Source: Flavobacteriales bacterium UBA6051
Lineage (GTDB): Bacteria > Bacteroidota > Bacteroidia > Flavobacteriales_D > Crocinitomicaceae
Direction: 5' to 3'
DNA: 64,000 nucleotides
Assembly: GCA_002427735.1 (NCBI GenBank)
Contig: DIYP01000014.1
Location: forward strand, 186,001-250,000
In this document: positions 9,101 through 15,684 of the stretch, piece by piece
Position numbering within the stretch: the first letter of the stretch is position 1
Layout: every line of letters begins with the position of its first letter
Notes under the pieces: generated by a model
Databases searched by the model: none
What the model was told of the DNA's origin: nothing
The model's input: the letters and a program-made list of their open reading frames with translations, nothing else
Position numbers and translations under genes: made by a program

Positions 9101-9253
9101 ATCGGTGTGATTGTCGGTACATACTCATCGCTATGCATCGCAACACCTGTATTGATTGATTTCTCGAAAGGAAAAATGCAAGAAGATCAAAAGAAAATGG
9201 CAGAGCGCGCCGCAATAAATGCTGCAGCAGCGGCAGAGCGTGATGAGCTGTAA
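6125..9253 (+). CDS. secDF: Protein translocase subunit SecDF (fused)
   Basis: A fused SecD-SecF of 1042 aa from ATG 6125; the 22 extra residues possible upstream are rejected because the promoter overlaps them. The SecD half has the first membrane helix, FGLDLVGGMSV, the large periplasmic P1 domain ending near the GLLNGGALPAP segment, and the membrane core with AVDANVLIFERVREE. The SecF half has VEFSGGRTFGV and SINDTVVVFDRIREN, the motif housing the proton-coupling Asp. SecDF uses the proton gradient to pull secreted proteins out of SecYEG. An Ala/Asp-rich acidic insert of about 65 residues (encoded near 7000-7180) interrupts P1. The C-terminus is a cytoplasmic Ala/Glu-rich tail. Confidence 0.97.
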   Translation: MRNKGFFWFLTILLTGICLYQLSFTWVSNGVERKAEKASELKVDEVFEAAMANGDSIVYLPNNTAVNVYEAESKELARAAYINDTLMQLAETEVYPIFGSTFKDVKKRSLAFGLDLVGGMSVTMEISVPELVASYARNPNNKTFLRVYNASVEEYGTQGGNFIDIFRAKYEGLNKDDNLVRLFAISDIDELQRNSTNEDVVNFLKSKEEKSMDGVEEIMERRINQFGVAQPNIQKDPNNNRLYIELPGVQDEVTVSEKLQSTANLQFFEVYNLNEIGQFWQQAVALSLQDAPEPIDIDAIDAAAAADTVDVADDNVEGDTLDVADADTGSTDLGSLDDLGSLAGDAGSESAGGLGAYVLPYTQYAVGCATPDNKTKVDAILSREDILGVFPENVKFMWSANMETINLDTKELGYVLYAIRVPNDGKARVGGKDIKTAGTGYDSQEGKITVDLTMTSDGADNWGRMTEDNKQRVVAITMDDVVYSAPFVNEAITSGNTQISGSFTINDAKDLAGLLNGGALPAPCVIKEQTRVGPTIGAENSRAGLVSFGFALLLVFVYMIFYYGKAGIVADIALFANILFIFGSLASFGAVLTLAGIAGIVLTIGMAVDANVLIFERVREEQAAGKDLKSAIDTGFKKALSSIIDANVTTMLTAIVLKSFGTGPIESFATTLIIGIFTSVFAALVITRLCINWWLKKGKSISFETKTTKGAFKNFNFNFVGKRRMFYMISGVLVVGGIAAIALKGLKPSVEFSGGRTFGVKFEQPAGDHLDYVRGHLLDAFGSDASLELKTKTNNYYLDITTNYLLAVDSAMPEVKSALIEGLEKAQDKVGTFEIKESRSVSAAISKELVSSSTIAIVISLIIIFAYILIRFGRWQYSTGAIIAMLHDVTLVLAAFALLHGILPFNMDVDQAFIAAILTVIGYSINDTVVVFDRIRENLNLHKSSDEDEQINRSLNSTLSRTINTSMTTFIVLLIIFLFGGAAIKGFIFALMIGVIVGTYSSLCIATPVLIDFSKGKMQEDQKKMAERAAINAAAAAERDEL

Positions 9254-9271
9254 ACTTTTCTAAGTATGTTG

Positions 9272-9305
9272 AAAAGGTCGTTCATGTATTGAACGGCCTT
9301 TTTTG
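9272..9305 (+). terminator. Rho-independent terminator of secDF
   Basis: An AAGGTCGTTCA arm and a TGAACGGCCTT arm (one G-T pair) close a five-base loop and run into six Ts, 19 bases after the secDF stop. Confidence 0.85.
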
Positions 9306-9386
9306 TGTCCGCAATAACACTTTTTTAACACCAATGAAGCCCAACTTTGCAGGGTTTTTCGACGTTATTATTAGTAAAGTGAAGAG

Positions 9387-9455
9387 ATGATTGTGTTTGT
9401 TGGATTGGTGGCGTTGATGATAGTTGGAAACTGGATATTTGACTTGTTCTCCTAA
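9387..9455 (+). CDS. Possible 22-aa single-helix membrane microprotein
   Basis: In the 290-base gap between secDF and the TonB receptor an ATG at 9387 opens 22 codons that are almost entirely hydrophobic (MIVFVGLVALMIVG, then NWIFDLFS) and end at TAA 9453-9455. This is the composition of a one-helix membrane peptide with an amphipathic tail. A CAACTTTG string at about 9350 resembles a -7 element, and the ORF lies beyond the secDF terminator. Coding is only suggested by composition; the remainder of the gap is AT-rich with no other signal. Confidence 0.35.
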   Translation: MIVFVGLVALMIVGNWIFDLFS

Positions 9456-9545
9456 ATTATTTCATTGTTTTTTTTCCCTTTCACATAACATACTGCGTTT
9501 TTTTCTCGTTAGGATTTATAGATTTCGTTTGCTTTCTTTGCTTAT

Positions 9546-11876
9546 ATGATCCTATTAACCAGGCCGTATCCTTATTCCCTCTTGTGCTTTGCGTTTTGCG
9601 CATTTTTATTCATGCCTTTTCACGGCCACGCGCAGCAGGATTCTCTGAAGATTCAACTGTTTGGTCATGACGATCTCAACTTTGAAAACGGGAAGGATAA
9701 GCGTTCCATTACTTCCACGAATAGGTTGGCGAATAGTCCCGATGATATGGCTCAGGAAGTGATTATTATCGATGGTGATGAAATTAGAAAGTTTGGGTAC
9801 GCAACACTTGTAGACGTGTTAAAAAGTATTCCTGGATTTCGCACTTCTCAGCCAGGAAATTCAGAAGAGGGTGAAACGTTCTTGATGCGAGGTTTGTATG
9901 GGAATGATCACGCCAAAATCCTGGTAAATGGAATTCCAATTAAGCCTGAAGCTGTGAGAGGAATGCCGATCGCATCTCAATTGCCAATTAGACACGCAGA
10001 ACGCATTGAAATTGTGCTCGGGCCGTCATCATCATCATATGGTAGTGATGCGATGGCAGGGGTGATTAATATCGTACTACCAGAAATTGACCGTCCCGTT
10101 TTTGCCTGGGCAGATGTCAACTTGTTAACACCTCGTATCAGTGAATTTAATTTGACCCTTGGAGGAAAAGTGGGAAGGGGCAAGAATATCCTCAATTATG
10201 AAATCTTTGCTTCAAGTCACCGTGCGAGTGATATTAATATTCTTATTCCGGAAGATTCTATTCGCGTGAAGCCGGGAGAGTTAAGTCAATGGGAACAACA
10301 ACTTTTTTTCGGAGAAGCGGGTGTGCCCGAGATTGACGATTTGGAGCGTGAAAGTCGACTGCTGGGAGCCTATCTTAAATATCGTTGGTTCGAAGTAAGT
10401 GCAATGAACATGTATCGAAATGAGCATAGTGGTTTGGGAAATAATCCGCTCGCCCAATCATATCATGATCCAGGATTGTCTTTCGGCGAGAACATTAACA
10501 TGTTTAGTTTGAAGTACAACGATGTGAAAGAAAAGCGATACATGCAGAAGGTTGCCATCTCAGCATTGTCCTACCGAACACTTACAAACTCTTCATTCTA
10601 CGGAATTACCAATTACCTTTCAAATGGTAAAAACTTCATTTATGGGAGGTCAATTGATTTGCAGGCAGAGTACTCAGGGGTACTGAAAATTAATCCACAA
10701 ATGCGCATGGCCATTGGTACTACAGCTGATTACAGTGTCTCGCATCCATTCACTAATTATTTGCTTCGACCGTATAGAAACGACGACTTTAGTTTTAACC
10801 TAGCTGATGGTGATGATTGGTTGGAAACTGGTTCCTCTCAATCAGACGGTATTGACTCTACAAGCGAAATAGCTTCTACTCAATTCTTAGAACGATATGT
10901 GCGTTACAATTATGGTGGGTTTGTTCACTTCTCCTATAAGACAAGGAAGGGGAAACTGGCATTAGAAGCTGGAACGAGAATAGATTACAATAGCTTTGAT
11001 GATTTGGTTTTTACACCGAAGGCGGGACTTGTATACCGACCTGTTTCTCGTCTGCGAATTCGCGCATATTATGGTACGGGATACCGCGCACCACGATCTT
11101 ATTATTTGTACAATAATTATTATCAGGATTATGGGGCTGTACTAGATGGTGAAAGCTTAGAGCGACAGCGAGTCGATATTCTGGCTGAAGAATTGGATGG
11201 CGCCGAGTTTTCCATTGAGTGGAACATTACTGAGGATCTTAAGCTCACTGGAGGATATTATATGCATTATATGATTAATAAGGTGATGCGTCAGGATAAC
11301 CGAGCAGTTATTGATTCAATGTTGCCTCCTTTACCATATGATGCTCCAATTGGAACAGGCTATACAACCAATGATTCCTATTCATTGTTGAATTCATTCA
11401 TGCTAACCGCTCATTACAAGAAAAAGTTTAAAAAGGTTATGTTGGATTTCCTGGCGAGCTATGAATATGCTTCTGGTTGGGAAATTGTTGAAGAGGAAGA
11501 TAGCACTCCTGATGCGGAAGAGGTTCGCGTTGCTGGATATCGCTATGTTCCAGGGCACAGTGTGAAAGCTAATTTTACCATCTCCGCGTTTGATTTCACT
11601 TTGTCACTGCGAAATAGCTTAATTGGAAATTATGTAACGGATATTTTTAGGGTGAACCGACGTATTAATTTCTCCGAATCAGGGAGAAACTATTATAACC
11701 TGGATATTTTGCTCCACAAACAATTGTTTAGACAGCTGAGCATTTTTGGTGGAGTATATAATACATTGAATAGTGTTCAATCAGGGATTCCAAATGTAGC
11801 CATCAATAGCAACTGGTCTTTCAACCCACAATATGGGCGCTTCTATAAACTAGGACTGACCTTCAAATTGAATTAA
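9546..11876 (+). CDS. TonB-dependent outer-membrane receptor
   Basis: A 776-aa receptor with signal peptide (cleavage near HGHAQ), an N-terminal plug domain (about 60-175: EVIIIDGDEIRKFGY, the LVNGIPI strand, ERIEIVLGPSSSSYGSDAMA, then GVINIV) and a beta-barrel of about 590 residues ending in an aromatic-rich strand (LGLTFKLN). It has no SusC-type carboxypeptidase-like N-terminal extension, and no SusD partner follows, so it looks more like a cobalamin/siderophore-type receptor than a glycan importer; the ligand is unknown. No TonB box is obvious. The stop is immediately followed by the start of an adenylate cyclase gene with no intervening base, implying translational coupling. Confidence 0.9.
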   Translation: MILLTRPYPYSLLCFAFCAFLFMPFHGHAQQDSLKIQLFGHDDLNFENGKDKRSITSTNRLANSPDDMAQEVIIIDGDEIRKFGYATLVDVLKSIPGFRTSQPGNSEEGETFLMRGLYGNDHAKILVNGIPIKPEAVRGMPIASQLPIRHAERIEIVLGPSSSSYGSDAMAGVINIVLPEIDRPVFAWADVNLLTPRISEFNLTLGGKVGRGKNILNYEIFASSHRASDINILIPEDSIRVKPGELSQWEQQLFFGEAGVPEIDDLERESRLLGAYLKYRWFEVSAMNMYRNEHSGLGNNPLAQSYHDPGLSFGENINMFSLKYNDVKEKRYMQKVAISALSYRTLTNSSFYGITNYLSNGKNFIYGRSIDLQAEYSGVLKINPQMRMAIGTTADYSVSHPFTNYLLRPYRNDDFSFNLADGDDWLETGSSQSDGIDSTSEIASTQFLERYVRYNYGGFVHFSYKTRKGKLALEAGTRIDYNSFDDLVFTPKAGLVYRPVSRLRIRAYYGTGYRAPRSYYLYNNYYQDYGAVLDGESLERQRVDILAEELDGAEFSIEWNITEDLKLTGGYYMHYMINKVMRQDNRAVIDSMLPPLPYDAPIGTGYTTNDSYSLLNSFMLTAHYKKKFKKVMLDFLASYEYASGWEIVEEEDSTPDAEEVRVAGYRYVPGHSVKANFTISAFDFTLSLRNSLIGNYVTDIFRVNRRINFSESGRNYYNLDILLHKQLFRQLSIFGGVYNTLNSVQSGIPNVAINSNWSFNPQYGRFYKLGLTFKLN

Positions 11877-14243
11877 TTGAGATACGGATTATTCATATTC
11901 GTTTTGACTTTAGGCTTTTCTGCCTGGTCACAAGATATAACCATTCATAAAAGAGAGGTAAGAGAATCCATGGTGCATCAGTATTTGCACAAAGGAAAAA
12001 TGAATTCGAATGAAGACAGTATTTACTTCTTCTTAAATCGTGCGATGCTCATTTCTCAGGAGTTGGAGTATCATGAGGGGGAAATTGAAGCGTGTAAAGG
12101 GCTTATTGAGCTTTACAAGAATGATGAGGAAATCTACGAAAAGTTGCGTTATTCACTTTTGTTAGTGAGTCTACAGGATCGATACGGATCAGCTAGTGAT
12201 AGGGCACAAGCATACGATAATATCGGAAAGATTTATTTCAAGGAACGCCTTTATGCTAAAGCTGCCGAGAATTTTAATAAAGGAGCTGTTTTAGATGTTT
12301 CAGAAAATGAGCTAATGTATGCGCTTAATATCTGGTTGGTGCGTTCTCAAAAGTACGCTGGAGATATTGACGATGCGATCGTTTCTGCGCGGAAATTAGA
12401 GATCAAATCAGATCGACTTCAGCTGTATCAAAAAGTCGAATTACAGAAAGAAAAGGCGGAAATTTATCATCAGTTAAAAGCCTTTGAGGAAGAGTTGGAT
12501 AGCTATCAAAAAATCGCGGCGCTTATTAAAGGTACTAAGTATGCTTACCTGGAGCCTGTCAATTGGAACAACATCGGTTATACGGATAAGTATCTGGAAA
12601 ATTTTGATCAAGCAAAGTCGGCGTTTTATGCCACTGTACGAAGTGGAAAGGCAGATGACGAATTGAGTGGTGCAGCATATTATAATTTAGGTTTGATTTA
12701 CCAGAATGTCGATGCAATGGATTCTGCAACCGTTTGTTTTGAAAAAGCGCAAGGTTTCTACCGTAAATCTAAAAACACGAAACAACTGGCACGATGCTAT
12801 AATATGGAAGCGATGGTCTATTATCAGGAAGACGATCAATTCAATGCTCAGAAAAATGTCTTGCAGGCGATCCAGTTAGCAAAGGACAACAAGCATCCGA
12901 AGGTACTGTCTCAGGCGTATGAAATAGAATCACTGATCCATCAGGATTTATTTGAATTCGAACGAGCACTAGAGAGCTATAAAAAACATCTTTCACTGAG
13001 AGACTCGCTATTGACTGAGGAGCGAAATTTGGAGAATAAGCTGTTGTTTGATCAATATAAAGTCGAACAGCTCGAAAAGCAGTTGCGCCTGATTTGGGCA
13101 GAAAATGAGCGGGATGTATTGAATTTGGCCCGTGAAAGAGCTGAGAAAGAAGCAGAACGCGAGCGTTTCAATGCAGAACAAAAAGCGAATCAGTTGAGGA
13201 TTGCTGATCTTGAGTATAAGGAACTAAAAGCATTAGAAGAGCTGCGCAGTTTACAATTACTTGAGGAAAAGCTCAATGTCGAAAACAAACAAAAAGAACT
13301 GGAGTTAATTCAGCGCGATAACGAGTTGAAGGAATTAGCACTGGAAAAGGAAAGACTGGTCGTTAGTGAAAACGAAAAAGAGATTCGTCTATTGGCCCAA
13401 AAGAATGAGTTGGAGCAGCAAAAGCGATTGAATGAAGAGCAAGAGTTTAGAAATACGATGCGCTTAATCCTCGGTGCTTTCTTATTCATCATCCTCATCT
13501 TAATTGGGATTTTGATCGCATATCGTCAATTGCGTAAGCGAAAAAAACGTATTGAACAACAGTCCATTATAATTGCGGAGAGTAAAAAGGAAATTGAAAA
13601 AGAAAAAGAAAAATCCGAGGGCTTATTGCTCAATATTCTTCCTGTGGCAGTGGCAGATGAGTTAAAAAGTAACGGGTCAGCAAAACCTAAGCTGTATGAA
13701 GAGGTCAGCGTTGGATTTACGGATTTTTCCGGGTTTACGATGATTTCCGAGAAGTTAACTCCGGAAGAGTTAGTGCATAAACTTGATGCTATTTTCTTTG
13801 AATTTGACACGATTATCGAACGTCACGGTCTTCAGCAAATTAAGACAATAGGGGATGCATACATGTTCGCATCTGGTTTACCAGAACCTATGGATGATCA
13901 TGCTGAAAGAATTGTAAAAGCTTCGTTAGAAATCCGTGATTACATTGACACACATAATGCTCAACTACCTGCTTCAGCAGAAAAGTGGAATATCCGAATT
14001 GGAGTAAATACCGGGCCTGTTGTCGCAGGAGTAATTGGAATTAAAAAGTTCGCCTATGATATTTGGGGGGATACCGTAAATACGGCCGCCAGAATGGAAT
14101 CGAGTGGTGCAGTTGGAAAAGTTAATGTATCTGGTTCAACGCGTGAACTTGTCAAAAATCTTTTCGTCATGGAGTCTAGAGGGAAGATAGCTGCCAAGAA
14201 CAAAGGGGAGGTTGAGATGTATTTTGCAGAGTGGAAATCGTAG
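11877..14243 (+). CDS. TPR/coiled-coil membrane class III adenylate cyclase
   Basis: A 788-aa protein from TTG 11877, directly after the previous stop; this start gives a proper signal peptide (cleavage near SAWSQ). Residues about 25-380 form TPR-like helix pairs in the periplasm, about 390-525 a long Glu/Lys/Leu coiled coil, and about 528-548 a membrane helix; the cytoplasmic end is a class III cyclase. The catalytic domain has both metal Asps (GFTDFSGFT and IGDAYM). The adenine-selecting Lys (IKTIGD) and Asp (AYDIWG) are present, as are the Asn/Arg transition-state pair (VNTAARME), so cAMP rather than cGMP is predicted. A periplasmic or receptor-derived signal through the TPRs is a reasonable guess. 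Confidence 0.9.
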   Translation: MRYGLFIFVLTLGFSAWSQDITIHKREVRESMVHQYLHKGKMNSNEDSIYFFLNRAMLISQELEYHEGEIEACKGLIELYKNDEEIYEKLRYSLLLVSLQDRYGSASDRAQAYDNIGKIYFKERLYAKAAENFNKGAVLDVSENELMYALNIWLVRSQKYAGDIDDAIVSARKLEIKSDRLQLYQKVELQKEKAEIYHQLKAFEEELDSYQKIAALIKGTKYAYLEPVNWNNIGYTDKYLENFDQAKSAFYATVRSGKADDELSGAAYYNLGLIYQNVDAMDSATVCFEKAQGFYRKSKNTKQLARCYNMEAMVYYQEDDQFNAQKNVLQAIQLAKDNKHPKVLSQAYEIESLIHQDLFEFERALESYKKHLSLRDSLLTEERNLENKLLFDQYKVEQLEKQLRLIWAENERDVLNLARERAEKEAERERFNAEQKANQLRIADLEYKELKALEELRSLQLLEEKLNVENKQKELELIQRDNELKELALEKERLVVSENEKEIRLLAQKNELEQQKRLNEEQEFRNTMRLILGAFLFIILILIGILIAYRQLRKRKKRIEQQSIIIAESKKEIEKEKEKSEGLLLNILPVAVADELKSNGSAKPKLYEEVSVGFTDFSGFTMISEKLTPEELVHKLDAIFFEFDTIIERHGLQQIKTIGDAYMFASGLPEPMDDHAERIVKASLEIRDYIDTHNAQLPASAEKWNIRIGVNTGPVVAGVIGIKKFAYDIWGDTVNTAARMESSGAVGKVNVSGSTRELVKNLFVMESRGKIAAKNKGEVEMYFAEWKS

Positions 14244-14247
14244 AGGT

Positions 14248-15618
14248 TTATAACTCCACAATTTTGTGACTTTTATTCTTTCGAAGAAATAGTTTCAGAA
14301 TAGTCCGTGCATCCCTATTTTCCTGGGTCTGACTGATAAATGTATCCCATTTTTTCGGTTCTAATCGATTGAAATGGAAAGGAGCATAACCCAGCCCTTT
14401 CAGTGATCCGTTCTCGATCAAAATCACACTTTTTTCTTTCTTTTCACGTCCCTTATCTACAATGTAAAATGACGCTCCATTCAAACTTAAGTCATCGATA
14501 ATTTCCTGACAACGTTTGTTGTATTCCTCAGGTGATTCTTCCTGTACACAAGCACCACGACATTGTTTAATGGTATACTGAAAACATGACGAGTGCGATT
14601 TATACAAATCACAGAGCTTCTGACAAAGTTCATATTCTTCTACAATCCGTTCCATAAAGGCATTTCCTTCACGCTTTGAATTAAAACTAGTGAGTGGACT
14701 TTCCTGACGTTTCGATGTTTGACCAACAAAAAAGCGAATGTATCCCTTCTCATCCATATAATCGTAAAGACCATAGGGGAAGCTATTTCTTCGCAAAGAT
14801 CGATTGTAAATTGGTTTGTGGGCTTTGATTAACTCAGATTCACGTAATAATGCGATGAGCTCTGAACCGGTAAGTTCAAATTCAATGCGAGAAATTTCTT
14901 TTTGCATTTGAATACCTTTCTTGGTTTTCCCATTTCTCAGATGCTGTTCTACGCGTTTCTTTATATGGATGCTCTTTCCAATGTAGATCAATTGATTGAA
15001 TTCATTGAAGAACTTGTAAACTCCTGTTTTGTTCGGTAGTTCATCTAGCGCATCAATATCCAGGTTGGGATGAAGACGTTTAGGGTTGACTTCTTCTTGG
15101 ATAAACGTACTCAAATTATTAGGGTCCGTTTCGTAGAGCAATGTAAAGAGCTTGGCTGTTGCCAGCGCATCTCCTCCTGCACGATGCCTTCCTTGAAGTT
15201 CTATTCCCAGACTTCTGGTCAACTTTCCTAAACTATATGATTCGTGCCCTGGAATAACAAAGCGAGATGAACGAACTGTACAAAGGTGAGGGCGACGATA
15301 ATCGAATCCTAAAGACTTAAATTCTGATCGAATAATACCGTAGTCGAATCCAACATTATGTGCAACAAAAATGCAGTCTTCGGTAAACTCAACGATGTCC
15401 TTGGCAATCTCGTAAAATTTTGGTGCATTTTGGACCATTTGATCATTAATTCCCGTGAGATTGGTAATGAAGGGGGGAATGGTCATTTCAGGATTCACGA
15501 GCGTAACGTACTCATCAATAATTTCTGTTCCGCTGTGTTTATAGATCGCAATCTCCGTAATTTTAGAGCTTTTTGGACTGCCTCCAGTTGTTTCTATATC
15601 GACGATTGCATAGTGCAC
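14248..15618 (-). CDS. DEDD 3'-5' exonuclease fused to GIY-YIG nuclease
   Basis: A 456-aa two-domain nuclease. The first 170 residues are a DnaQ/epsilon-like exonuclease (D7 and E9 in VDIETTG, the second Asp in HNVGFDYG, and His/Asp in HRAGGDA). Residues about 195-280 are a UvrC/Cho-like GIY-YIG endonuclease (TGVYKFF, LIYIGKS, and R in KKRVEQHL). The rest resembles the C-terminal part of Cho-type proteins, with a Cys pair near CRGAC. This fusion is a known family, presumed to act in DNA repair, nicking and then trimming DNA near a lesion; its exact role is not settled. GTG 15616-15618 is the start. The gene is convergent with the cyclase, five bases apart. Confidence 0.88.
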   Translation of the reverse strand: MHYAIVDIETTGGSPKSSKITEIAIYKHSGTEIIDEYVTLVNPEMTIPPFITNLTGINDQMVQNAPKFYEIAKDIVEFTEDCIFVAHNVGFDYGIIRSEFKSLGFDYRRPHLCTVRSSRFVIPGHESYSLGKLTRSLGIELQGRHRAGGDALATAKLFTLLYETDPNNLSTFIQEEVNPKRLHPNLDIDALDELPNKTGVYKFFNEFNQLIYIGKSIHIKKRVEQHLRNGKTKKGIQMQKEISRIEFELTGSELIALLRESELIKAHKPIYNRSLRRNSFPYGLYDYMDEKGYIRFFVGQTSKRQESPLTSFNSKREGNAFMERIVEEYELCQKLCDLYKSHSSCFQYTIKQCRGACVQEESPEEYNKRCQEIIDDLSLNGASFYIVDKGREKKEKSVILIENGSLKGLGYAPFHFNRLEPKKWDTFISQTQENRDARTILKLFLRKNKSHKIVEL

Positions 15619-15684
15619 TAATGTAAAGATAGTGCTTAATAAACAGAAAGCATGATTCTAGAACAAGGGAAAGAAGAGTTTCGT

